Assembly: GCF_020379485.1 (NCBI RefSeq)
Contig: NC_063452.1
Location: 40,674,208 to 40,738,207, forward strand
DNA length: 64,000 nucleotides
Source: Brassica napus
Taxonomy: Eukaryota; Streptophyta; Magnoliopsida; Brassicales; Brassicaceae
Direction: 5' to 3'
Shown here: positions 23,522-35,299 of the stretch, piece by piece
Layout of the letters: every line of letters starts with the position of its first letter
Position numbering within the stretch: position 1 is the stretch's first letter
Position numbers and translations under genes: made by a program
Notes under the pieces: generated by a model
Database searches by the model: none
The model's input: only the letters and a program-made list of their open reading frames with translations
What the model was told of the DNA's origin: nothing

Positions 23522-24255
23522 TTTATATTTAAATTTCGCCTACACATAGAATTATTTAATACAAAGGTTTGTTATACAGTAGAAGCCAATGTTTGACAAA
23601 TGTAAAATCCTATACTATATTCTTTTCTATTCACTCTTCCATAATTTTGTAAACGTCTATATATAGTATCTAATCATAATCCCCATATATTATTTGACCC
23701 TCATATCCTCCCTTACTAATATTATCTAACGTTCCTATTTCCTAACGTGACATACCAATTGAATCTTATAATATAATTGCTACACTTTAGTAAAATGACT
23801 AAATACAGTATAGCAGATAAATATATGTTGAAACCATGACTAATAACATAACTATATATCGTCTTTAGAAAAAGATACAAATACATGTAAAAGTTTGAAA
23901 TAATCTATTCAATGAAAAAATATATAGTATACTTATTATGTTTTAAAAATTGATATACACATATATATTATAATATATACGAATTTAGAATTGAAAACAA
24001 AATATTTATATAAAAATAAATGAAAACAAAAATCCGCACGGTTGCGCGGATCGAGATCTAGTTTATATTTAAATTTTGCCTACACATAGAATTATTTAAC
24101 ACAAAGGTTTGTTATACTGTAGAAGCCAATGTTTGACAAATGTAAAATCCTATACTATATTCTTTTCTATTTATTCTTTCATAATTTTGTAAACGTCTAT
24201 ATATAGTATCTAATTATAATCCCCATATATTATTTGACCCTCATATCCTCCCTTA
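23328..24255. repeat. 540-bp tandem duplication spanning a Helitron 3' end
   Basis: Sequence 23328-23867 is repeated from 23868 with an offset of 540 bp. Each copy holds the last ~195 bp of Helitron H5 plus about 345 bp of flank. The second copy is cut at 24255 by LINE-A and resumes at 30488. Both breakpoints share TAGAAAAAGATA, a microhomology. Unit B has only one flank copy and no Helitron, so the duplication is specific to unit A and older than the LINE insertion. Confidence 0.85.
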
Positions 24256-24492
24256 TAAATGTCTTCAACACTCCACCACATCTGCTCCAGCCATTCTTCA
24301 TTCTGTCTAGATCCGATCCTTTGATTGGGTCATGGGACTCGCCTGGTCTCTAACAGGTTTGATCTGATCGGTTACGACGTGTTCTGTGGGTGATCTGGTC
24401 TCTGTTTCTCGTTACTCTGTTTCCATAAAAACAGAGACTCGTCTGATCCGATTGGAAACATGGGATCTTCGGTGCGATTTCAATCTGCTCAT

Positions 24493-26313
24493 ATGGCAGA
24501 TGTAAAAGGAAAAGGAATCCTGTACGAGGATGATGATGCGCCAATTCAGCTTGTGGAGTCGGAGAACTCTCATGTCGCCGAGTTTCGACTATCATTGATT
24601 GGGAAAATACTGAACCCAAAGAAGCAGAATGTAGAGAAGCTGATTCAGTATATGATTAACAAGTGGGGTATGGCGGATAGAGTTACTGCGAATGATCTTG
24701 GTGCTGGAAAATTCCTTTTCACCTTCACAACTGAGGAGGACATCAAGGAGGTACTTCGACAGGGCCCGTTCCACTACAACTATTGTATGTTCGTGTTGGT
24801 GAGGTGGGAGCCCATTGTCCACGATGATTATCCATGGATTATCCCTTTTTGGGTTCAGATAACAGGATTGCCTTTGCACCTGTGGGATGTGGACAATTTA
24901 AAAAGAATTGGAGGCCGTCTAGGTCACGTTGATACCATGGAGCTGGCGGAGGGGAGGATGCTGATCGAAATAGATACGAGAAAGCCTCTGAAGTTCACTA
25001 GAAAGGTATCAGTTGGTGAGAAGGAGGTTACGATACAGATTGCTTATGATCTTCTGTTCAAACATTGCTCAACATGTGGAATGTTAACACATGAGAAAGA
25101 GCATTGCCCTACGGTAAAGGACGAGCTTAAGGCTCAACTACCACCGGAAAGATCTGACGTCTTTGCACGGGTCCAGTTACCACAGGGTAAGCCTGATCGT
25201 CAGCCTTTGCTGATGAGTGGGAGTATGCGCGACAGGGATCATGTTCCGCAGGGTGATGCACTAGCCAGCGTGAACAGAGGCAGAGATCATGGGCTCCAGG
25301 TGAGCCAATACAGAGGATACAACAACAGAAAACATGATTCTTATTTGGAAAGGGTCATTAGAGCTCGTGATGAGAGACCACGTAGTAATCGTTATGGTGG
25401 TTCGCAGTTTGGAGCTAGACCATATGGTCGGTATGGTAAGGAGGGGGTAACATGGAGAGAGAAGGTGAAGGAGAAGGTGGTTGTGGGCTCAGGCTCCATG
25501 GCTGTTGTTCCCTTTGAACACAACCTAAGCCACAAGCCCCTCTTGATTACAGAGGAGAAAGCCTTTAGGGCCGGGATTCATAGAAGTGGAGGGGAGCAAG
25601 ACGATAAGAGTCAGCTGAGATGGAGAGAAAAAAGAAGGGAGATCGTTAGTGTGGAGTCTAGTTCCATGGATGTAGCTCCATATGAGCACATGCCATCAAC
25701 CAAGTTTCAATCAAGCAGTGTTGATATGCCTAACCAGAGCGAGAATCAAAAGCACGGAGGAGAGCGAAGTGGGAAGCGATTGGCGAGTGCCATAGTTACC
25801 CCAGTGCGACAACTAGCCTCTATGGAGGATAATGTTACGGTTCAAAGCAATCTGAATCGTTCTTTGACGTTCTCTCCACAAGGCTCAGCAATCATGACTG
25901 AAAATGATCAAATAATTGTTGCTTTAAATGATTTTGTGGAACCATTTGATGGTGCCATGATGGAATGTGATGATCATGCTGACGATCTGCTGGGTCAAGA
26001 CCTCATGGATTTGTAGGCAATGGGGCAGTCTTCGGGAGTGGCTGAATCATCTCGCGCTAAGGGGAGTGACAAGGATACAAAGCGAGCCAAGAGTGGCACG
26101 AAAGGGAGTGCTCCTTTGGGCATTCAAACAAAGAAAACTGAGTTCCTTCGTCGGGGTTCTCCACGTTTGCGATCAACTAAGTTATCTAGACACATCTCGA
26201 CAGGAGAGGAAGAAAAGAAAAGGCGTTTACGACGTGATTCAAAGCGCTCAAGAGTGGGAACGACAAGTGATGGTGTGATGGATTCCAAAAATCCATCCAA
26301 AAAGCATCTATGA
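24493..26313 (+). pseudogene. LINE-A ORF1: DUF4283 plus CCHC zinc-knuckle RNA-binding protein
   Basis: I prefer the ATG at 24493 (MADVKGKGILYEDDD) because this family's ORF1 usually starts so; an in-frame ATG 11 codons upstream (24460) is the alternative. The DUF4283 region spans roughly residues 25-190. A zinc knuckle follows (CSTCGMLTHEKEHC, C-x2-C-x4-H-x4-C, about 25066-25107), then an Arg/Lys/Gly-rich tail. A TAG at 26014-26016 interrupts the frame. The same frame continues to 26313 with a basic segment containing FLRRGSPRLRS, which I take as the normal ORF1 C-terminus. Its TGA (26311-26313) overlaps the ORF2 ATG (26310-26312). The family's protein coats the element RNA in the RNP. Confidence 0.85.
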
Positions 26314-29300
26314 AGACGCTCAGTTGGAACTGTCGAGGGGTTGGAAACGACCTTACAGTTCGACGCCTTACGGAGATGTGTTAGAAGCATCGCCCAGGAC
26401 TAGTGTTTCTCTCTGAAACGAAGAATAGGAGGCTGATGTTGCAAAACATTCAGGCTGACTTAGGATTTGATCATTTGTTTACCGTTGAGCCACTTGGTCT
26501 CAGCGGAGGTTTAACTTTTTTTTCTATGGATGAATTTCAAGTTAATGTTTTATTTTCAAATAACAGAATGATTGACATTGAGGCAATCATTGATGGAATA
26601 AAAGTCTTTATGACGTTTGTTTATGGGGACCATGTGTTAGAACGTAGGGATCAGGTTTGGGAACGTCTTACGCGTTTCTCAACAACACGAAATGGATCAT
26701 GGTTCATGATAGGTGATTTTAATGAAATAGCAAGCCACAATGAGAAAGAGGGTGGCAGAAGAAGATCTGATAGCTCTTTCCTACCTTTCAAGCAGATGCT
26801 TAGTGATTGCGGTATTCTGGAATTTCCATTTACTGGAAATATGCTTTCTTGGGTGGGAAAGAGGTCAGGTGGTGCAACGGTTAGGTGCCGGTTAGATAGA
26901 GCGGTGGGGAATGAAGATTGGCATGAGAAATTCCCACATACAGCTAGTAAGTATCTCAGGCTCTGGGGGTCGGACCATCGTCCGATCCTAGCAGATATTC
27001 TATCTAAACCAGTGAGAAAGAAAAAGAAATTTAAATTTGATAAGCGATGGTTGGAGAATGCGGAACTACGCCAAGTAATCCTTGAGGGCTGGAAATCAGA
27101 GGATCTTCCACCCTATGCGAACATAATGGAACATATTGCTAGTTGTCGTAAAGCTTTGAGTCAATGGAGGAGACATGATAATGTGAATTCAGAAAAGCTA
27201 GTGGAAGAGCTTAAGGAAAAGGTGGAAGATCTCTACTCGAATGATGATGCCACTACTGAGGAAATAGCAGCGGATCTGAAGGAATTATCTAATGCCCTTA
27301 AGGCGGAAGAAATGTTTTGGAGACAGAAGAGCCGGGTTCTTTGGTTAAGGGAAGGTGATAGAAATTCAAAATACTTCCATGCGTTGGTGAGACAAAGAAG
27401 AGCGAGAAATAGGATCACACAACTTTTAGATGACAATGGAAATATGGTGGAGGACGAGGAAGGATTAGTAGCCATTGCTACTAGTTACTTCAGACAAATT
27501 TTCGAGTATGCCAATCCGGAGGATATAGCAGAGGCGCTGGAAAATGTCTCCACAATGATAATCGGGCCAATAAATGAGGATCTTACAGCTCCAGTTACTG
27601 AATGGAAAGTTAAATTAGCGTTGTTCGCCATGCACCCAGAGAAAGCACCAGGGCTAGACGGGATGACAGCTCTATTCTATCAGAAATTTTGGGATATTGT
27701 CAAAGAGGATTTAACTCGTATGGTTAATCAATTTCTTTTCGACAGAACAAGGGCTCATGGGCCAAATGATACCAATATTTGCCTAATTCCTAAAACGGAG
27801 AAGCCCAATGAAATGTCTAAGTTCAGACCGATCAGCCTGTGCAATGTCAGCTATAAGATTATATTTAAGGTCTTATGCCAAAGATTAAAGAAGGTTCTTC
27901 CTCAAAGAATATCTGAAACCCAGCCAGCCTTTGTTGCGGGTAGACAGATAACTGACAATATAATGATAGCTCAGGAGATGTTCCATGCGCTGAGAACTAA
28001 ACCAGCTGGGAGAGTCAAGAGAATGGCCATCAAAACAGATATGAGTAAAACATATGATAGAATGGAATGGTCTTTCATCGAGGCGGTTATGCGGAAGATG
28101 GGTTTCTCAGAGATTTGGATTGGCTGGATTATGCGATGCATCACCTCAGTTAAGTATAAAGTCCTGATGAATGAGGAACCAAGGGGAAATATTGTTCCAG
28201 GGATAGGTTCATGTCAAGGAGATCCTTTGTCTCCTTTCATATTTATTCTATGCACGGAAGCGCTCGTTAGCCTTCTTAATCAAGCAGAGAATCAAAGGAA
28301 GATAACGGGGATGCGCGTCGCACGCGCTAGCCCCTCGGTATCACACCTTCTCTTTGCTGCTGATAGCCTTTTCTTCTGTAAGGCGGAGCCCCGTGAATGT
28401 GAAGAAGTTATGAAAGTAGTCAGGAAGTATGGAAAAGCGTCAGGCCAATGCATTAATTTTGAGAAGTCCTCATTACTCTTTGGTAAGAGGATCGCGGTGA
28501 ATGATAGACAACAAATCAAAGACATTCTCGGGATTCAGAGTGAAGGGGGAATGGGAAAGTACCTGGGAATACCAGAGGATATTTGCGGATCCAAGTGCAG
28601 GCTTTTCGCTTTCCTAAAAGAAAAACTATTACATCGAGTGAACGGTTGGACAGGTAGATGGCTATCGAAAGGAGGAAAGGAAGTTCTGATCAAATCTATT
28701 CTCTTAGCTCTTCCCACATACGTAATGTCAAGATTCTTACTCCTTTTGGAGATTTGTGAGAACCTTGCAAGTGCCATTGCACAGTTTTGGTGGAGTTCAA
28801 GCCCGCCAAAAAGAGAGATTCACTGGGCTTTTTTTTTTTTTTTGAACAACTGAAGATGGATTCACTGGGCTAAATAGGAAAAGATGTGTGCTCCTAGAGA
28901 GGAGGGTGGAGTGGGATTCCGCATGATCCATGAATTTAATTTAGCACTGCTAGCGAAACAACTGTGGGCCTTGTTCAGTATCCGAATTCATTAGTAGCGA
29001 GAGTCCTTAAAGGGAAATATTACCGCCTCAGTTCGCCCTTGCGAATTTCTGTGGTGGATAACCCATCCTACGTGTGGACGAGTATTTCAGCAGCGAAGAA
29101 GCTTTTGCTTTTGGGTATTAGGAGTAAAGTGCACTCAGGATATGAAATCAATGTCTGGCAGGATCCGTGGACTCCTTCGACGCCAGCTAGGCCGGCCGGT
29201 CCTAGGGTACCAGTCGTAAATCCAAAAATGCTTGTAAGTAGCCTTATGAACTCGGAATCAAAGGAATGGGACGCTAGGATACTGGCACAATATGTTGAGC

Positions 29301-30454
29301 AAGAGGATATACAGCTGATTATGAGTTTAGCCATAAGCCCAACGCATCGCAGGGATTCCTTTTACTGGAGTTACACTAAAAACGGCCAATACACGGTTAA
29401 GTCTGGGTATTGGGTTGCTACAAATATATTGAATGCGGAGGAGGAAACTGGAGTTACGGAGGAGGAAACTGAAGTTACACAACCTAGCATCACTGAACTT
29501 CAAGCCTTTGCTTGGAAAGTGAACGCACCTCAGAAAATTCGCCATCTTATATGGCAATTAATTTCGGGACAGGTAGTAGTAACAAGGAACTTAATACGTC
29601 GCAATCTGCGGTGTGATAATTACGGCCCAAGATGTGGAGAGCCAGAGGAAAATGTAACCCACACGATCTTTGAATGTCCACCAGCGTTACAAGCATGGGA
29701 ACTATCATCTACGCCGTCAAACTCCCAAACTTTCCCCATATCGAGTATGTACGCCAATATGGACTACCTTTTCTGGAGTAAAAATACAATTAGAAGGCCA
29801 GAAGATGATAGAGACCCTTACCCCTGGATAATCTGGTACATATGGAAGGCAAGGAATGATAAGCTATTCAGGGGAATTGATAGGGACCCTTTGGAACTGG
29901 TCAGGTACGCTGAGAGTGAATGTCAGGCTTGGTATAATGCTAAGGAGTCTATACCTAATCCCCCACATGCACCAAACACTGAAGTGGTACAAGCCTTAAG
30001 CTTGAATAATATGTGTATGGTGGATGGCTCTTGGACATCCACAGATCTTTTCAGTGGAATTGGATGGGTATGGAAGGATAACATGGGAAATATTCAACTT
30101 ATGGGAACACGGAACTTAAGGAGGCGGGAGACAGCACTACACTCGGAATTGGAAGCATTGAAATGGGCACTGGAAAGCATGCTTCAACATTCAAACTGCC
30201 AACACTTTGGAACAGATTGCAAGGACCTGATAGCCATGATAAAGGAACCCCAAGCCTGGTCAAACTTTTCAACGGAGCTGAAAGCCATTCAAATTATCTT
30301 CATGTGTTATTCAAATTTCAAGATCACCTACGTGCCAAGAACACAGAATGAAATTTCTGATTCTTTAGGTAGGAATGCTCGATCTTTTCATAGATCTCTT
30401 TGTTTTATTGGTTGTTCTATTCCGGTCTGGTTACCCAGACTACCTCATGTTTGA
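26310..30454 (+). pseudogene. LINE-A ORF2: endonuclease, RT, zf-RVT, RNase H; at least five lesions
   Basis: It starts MKTLSWNCRG at 26310. Endonuclease residues are visible in SWNCRG, SETK, FVYG, GDFNE and SDH. RT motifs include KAPGLDGM, PISLCN, TDMSKTYDR and QGDPLSP. The catalytic FADD box reads FAAD (28353-28364). A zf-RVT segment (CWKV equivalent AWKVNAP, RCGEPEENVTH) and a C-terminal RNase H (VDGSW, SELEAL, TDCKDL, NEISDSLG) follow. Lesions: TAG 26382-26384, D-to-A in motif C, a 29-bp insertion ending in TGA at 28830-28858, TAG 28875-28877, and a frameshift near 28955-28965. A live relative would supply nicking and reverse transcription; this copy cannot. Confidence 0.9.
28830..28858 (-). 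mobile_element. Ultra-short retroposon insertion (29 bp) with 13-bp target duplication
   Basis: T14 followed by GAACAACTGAAGATG, that is, on the minus strand 15 bases of unique sequence plus a poly(A). It is flanked by exact 13-bp repeats GATTCACTGGGCT at 28817-28829 and 28859-28871. These are the hallmarks of target-primed reverse transcription aborted almost at once. It inserts a stop in LINE-A ORF2. Confidence 0.8.
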
Positions 30455-32739
30455 GTAATAGAATAGCCGTTTGTTGAAAAAAAAAAACTAATATTATCTA
30501 ACCTTCCTATTTCCTAACGTGACATACCAATGGAATCTTATAATATAATTGCTACACTTTAGTAAAATGACTAAATACAGTATAGCAAATAAATATATGT
30601 TGAAACCATGACTAATAACATAACTATATATCGTCTTTAGATATTTCCCAATATATTCTCTACACATTTCAATTTTATATCAGGCAAAATTATATCTCAA
30701 TGTTCAATTTTTCAATTCAGAAATGAAAAAATATAAATCTTGATTAAGAATGGAAAATTTTAATTGGGTATATCATTGTAAATTAAAAAATGAATAAATC
30801 ATTGATTATTGTTATACTATAAGTTTCACAATTTTGAACTTGTGCATTGTTTGTTTAAATTCTGAAACCAAAAGATATTGTTTTTATATTATAAAAATAT
30901 ATTTTGAAAAGCTTTTACACATAAATTAACTATATTGTTTAAACAGAAAAATAATATATGGTATTTGTATAGTTAAACAAATTTTTAGTTTAATGATTTC
31001 AGAAATGTTCTTATTTTATTCATTCCCTGTTTTTGCTCTTTTTTTATATATAGAATATATTAATTACATCCCATCTTTCCGAAAATAGTATAAGAAATTT
31101 GTTCATAATATATTCAGTTAATTCAGGGAATTAATCATTATGACTTCAGAATATTTTTGCAGCCAATATTATATGAAAATAATAACTATATTTAATATAT
31201 TAAAAAACCATTTAACTTTCTTATAAACCGATAGCAATATTCTAAATTCATTTGAATTCCTTATAATTAATTTCAATAACTACCAATATACAGTAAAAAC
31301 TCTATAAATTAATAAAATTAGGACTACAATATTTTATTATTTTATAAAGTTATTAATTACAAAAGTATCCTTTTTAGTGTCCTCTATTTTGGAATATTTT
31401 TTTTATAAAATAAGAAAATAGTTAATTTTAAACTTTAGAAATTTGACTTTCATGGTTTTATTATATTATATGGTCTATATGAAAAACTTTTCATGCATTT
31501 AAATGTGATTGAATATATAATTTTATTAAATAATATCAAAATATATTCAAGTGTTAAAAATAGAAATGAACTTAATTATGAATAGAAAACTAATAATATA
31601 AATATACATACATAATTTGTATATATTTAAATTATTAATTTGTGATTTTAGTTGGACCATATATTTATATATGATTTTCTAAAAGTATATTATCTTATTA
31701 TTTTATCGATCTGTATTTTATTTTGAATCAGCCCGGCTCATGAACGATAAAATTAATTAATTTATCGTTTTTATTAGTTTATCAAATATTAATTTATAGA
31801 TTTTTCTACTGTTGATTAATCTATTACCCAAAAAATAGATGATCCCTATTTAGACTAAAAATATTTACTATTTCAAAATGATATTGGCATATTCTGATCA
31901 TAACTCTTAAAATATACAAGTTACATATAACCTTGAGATATACTCATTTCCTATATTTAAAATATAAATACATTCAATCATAAAATATAAAATCAGGAAA
32001 TGTAATTAAAAATATAGCTACGTAAATCAGAATCAAGACCGAAAAATATAATAAATATATTCAGACACACACGCTCGAATTGAACTCGAAAGTTTATCGA
32101 ATTTTTAACATTGTTATTTGAACCAAGCCAAAAAATAAAATTCATAAATAACTTAACTATGACTATATTTCTTGAACCGAAAAAACCCATAAACGTATTG
32201 AAACTAAACTGAAAATCAAAAAATACAATTTAGACGCAAACCGAACTTTATAAAATGTCATTGAATCATTTAAAATACAATTTAAAATATAAATTATAAA
32301 TAAAATAAAATAATCCCGCACAATCGCGCGGATCAGAATCTAGAACTTGGGTGCGTAGGTTTTTTAATAAATAAATAATTATTGTCTTAATAATAATATA
32401 TATTTTAAAATTATACCCGTATTAAATAATTATTTTAAATGGTATTTAAAATATATTAATTTTATAGTTTATAATGAGTAATTGATTTTGTCTTGTAAAC
32501 TGCCAATTGTAGGAAAAAACGAAAATTTTATTCCCAACATATCGCGATATGTTCAATTCATACCTGACTTATATGACTGTGCAAAAACATAACTCTACTT
32601 CCGAAAATCTCAATTAACATACATATTATTTACTTTTTGGGCGAAACATACACAGTTACCACATCAGCTGCCACATCATCTGAGTTTGCTGACATGGATG
32701 TTATGTCAGCTATTTTGCATACGATGATGCCACATGTAC

Positions 32740-33355
32740 AATATATTTTATTTTTAAAACAAAATTATTTTTTTTATAAAAATAATTTTTAGAAAATGTA
32801 AAATTTTATAAAATTTTTTTATTTAGTAAATTTAAAAAAAAATTAATTAAATAATAAAATTTTAATCTTAAATAAGAGATATATTTTTTTTAAGTTTTCG
32901 ATCCTATCACAATACCATCCTTATAAGAGTTATAGTTGTGTTGCAGTCATGTTATCCTTGATTAATTATGGTTATGTTGTTTACATTTAAAGAATTTAGA
33001 GTAACATATCACAAATTTTTAATCTCTTAAAAAACATTATTCGTATGAATACACAACTAATCTAAAATTTCTTTACACACACATAACCAAGATTAACATA
33101 AGAGTAACTAATAGGATCAAAAAATTATAACGAATATATCTCTTATATAAGATTGAAATTTTATTATTAAATTAAGTTTTGTTAATTTTACTAAATACTA
33201 AAAATTTATAAAAATTTGTATTTTCAATAAAGATATTTTTATAAAGAAACTATTTTGATTTATTTTAATAATATTTATTTATTTACTTTATAATAAAAAA
33301 TTATAAACATATATATATATTTTTAAGATATTTTATAAAACAACAAAAATAAACA
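32740..33355. repeat. Long inverted-repeat (fold-back) element, unit A
   Basis: The left arm (about 32780-32960) and right arm (about 33090-33260) are diverged reverse complements; shared words include AAATTTTATTATT and TAAGAGATATAT. The right end finishes CAGAGGGAG|TA, like a Stowaway terminus (CTCCCTCCGT reversed). The left end lacks the matching motif. Unit B has the same structure at about 49270-49912 with CGGAGGGAG|TA. Confidence 0.55.
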
Positions 33356-33524
33356 GAGGGAGTATGTTTTATAATATTTTTTCTATACATGTATTAGTGT
33401 TTCATTGTTTACAAGTCATTGATGAGTGTGAAGGTGTACTCAGGTGAAGGCATTAGCTCCATATAAGAAATGTTATAATTTGTATGTTAAAACATGTATT
33501 AATTTTGCCTCATGGTTGTATTTT

Positions 33525-33644
33525 AGGTTGAGAAAATCAGATTTCCATGTGCCGGTGAACATAGGAAGCCATGAGTTGGTCAGCATGAATCAGATAGCTG
33601 AGATGATTCTCAGCTTTGAGTAAAAGAAGCTACCAATTAACCAC
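33525..33644 (+). pseudogene. Captured GDP-mannose 3,5-epimerase (GME) exon fragment, unit A
   Basis: The frame reads RLRKSDFHVPVNIGSHELV and then SMNQIAEMILSFE, a TAA at 33621-33623, and KKLPINH. From memory plant GME contains RLTKSDFREPVNIGSDEMVS and SMNEMAEMVLSFEEKKLPIHH, so the match spans about 38 codons. The second Glu of SFEE is replaced by TAA. GME interconverts GDP-mannose and GDP-galactose for ascorbate and cell-wall synthesis; this piece lacks the NAD-binding fold and catalytic residues. A TTTTAG just before it may be the original acceptor site. Confidence 0.7.
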
Positions 33645-35299
33645 ATTTATAAGTATTGCAACCGAGGAGCTATGAAGAAAATTAATACAACTAGGTTTCT
33701 TTTCAAGCCATTTATAAATACTGAGTGCGACAATAAATAAGTTCAAAATATTTTATTTCATGTGAAACAGATTAAATTAATGGGTTAATCTTAGTTATTT
33801 TCATTATATTAAATTTCATTCTTTAAATCAAAATATTTTATATAAAATAAAATCTTATAATATTTAATGTATGAAAAACATGTATACCAAAAAAAAAAAT
33901 TATAATATTTGATATATTCTTTACATAGTATGTCTTTAGACCGAGTTAAAATTTAATAAAATTTACAATATATATGTACCAAATATAAAAATACTAACAC
34001 TACAAGAAACTAAAGATCGAAAGTAATTTTTTGTTAGAAAATAATTCCGTCCTTTGAAAGTGCGGATCATAATCTAGTTCTTATTAAAAATTCATTCTTA
34101 TTTTGAAAGCCCATAAAATTAAATTAGTTCAGCAGTTATCTCAATTAGTACTTTTTAAAGCAAGTAATGTCATAAAATCTTGAATTTATAACAATAAGTA
34201 AAAAGGTAAACATTTACTATCAAATAAGATTACAGTAATTGTCAAAATATTTTTTTTGAAAGACTGCAGTATATGCAATATGCATGGGTCCCGTGAACGT
34301 TAGTTTTTTGGGTCAATATGCATTGATATCCGCGGTTGGGCAGAATAATTTTAATTTATACTTTTTAGTGATGTTTACAATTTATAAATAATTGATACTA
34401 AAGTTATATTGCTTGGTGTAAGATATTGTTGCTTTGTTACAAATTTTAGTAAGTTTATACGATATGCATATATTCTAACAATTTAGAAAAATGTTTTATT
34501 GTCAATATATTAAATATATATTGAGCATATTCGTTTATTGTTATATTATACAATTACAAATCTATAAATTTTATAGAAATTAGTTACCAAATCTAGTATA
34601 TAAAACGTTTTTCACATATTTTTGTGTGTTTTTAAATGAATGTAACAATCACTTTAATAGATAAGAAAATTTTCGAAAAATCAGTTGTTCTGTATCTTTT
34701 TAAATAGATACTAATTATTTAGTAAAAGGATAATCTATATTTTGAATAGATGTTTAGGTTTATTAGTTGAATCATAATGGAAAATATACTAAGTATTTTA
34801 AAAAAAAAAATATCTGATTTGGCAATCTTATTTAAATTAGTTACCAAATCTACTTAATGAAACATGTTCACATATTTTCCGTATTATTCGAAACATTGTT
34901 AGACTATATAAATATAAAACAATGGTTACTGTATAAAACATATAATATTATTCAATATTATACAAACTATACGAAATTATACGAAATAATATAAAATGCA
35001 TATATATTTACAAAAATATACCAGCTTTAATGAACAAAATAATTGTCGATGTAAAATATTTTCGTAACATTATTGCTATTTTGAAAATATTGTTTACACT
35101 TTCATTTTCTTCATTATATGCAAGCTTTATTAACAAAACATTATCAGAACAAAAGGTTACACGACAATGAAAGGTAACATAAAACTTGAAGAGATCCCAT
35201 GTTATTGCCACAGGACAAATGTTACTGTCAGATATATGTTGAAGAGATCGGTATTATTAACTCCAAGACTAATGTTACTAATTGTGAATGATAAGCAGA

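Larger units (their letters stand above)
24256..30487 (+). mobile_element. LINE-A, full-length 6.2-kb L1-type LINE
   Basis: 5' UTR (about 24256-24492), ORF1, ORF2 and a poly(A) of about 11 at 30477-30487. It splits CCCTTA from CTAATATT, a site intact at 23715-23725 and in unit B. No target-site duplication is present: the left flank is not repeated after the tail. All domains of a plant L1 element are recognisable, but both ORFs carry lesions. Confidence 0.93.
30488..35299. other. Unit A long AT-rich spacer with Helitron relics
   Basis: Colinear with 47005-52620 of unit B, with substitutions and small indels. Recognisable pieces are a plus-oriented Helitron 3' end near 32310-32341 (CGCACAATCGCGCGG, ATCTAG), a long inverted repeat at about 32740-33355, a GDP-mannose-epimerase-like fragment at 33525-33644, another Helitron 3' end near 34045-34078, and a minus-oriented end (ATATCCGCGGTTG) near 34327. 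The 31.9-32.2 kb part is rich in AACCGA motifs on one strand. No intact gene is visible. Confidence 0.7.

Noticed and set aside
34000..34020. CACTACAAGAAAC considered as a second CACTA end
   Set aside because: Only about 12 bp match, there is no partner end and no 3-bp target duplication; the same word appears in each copy of the spacer module.
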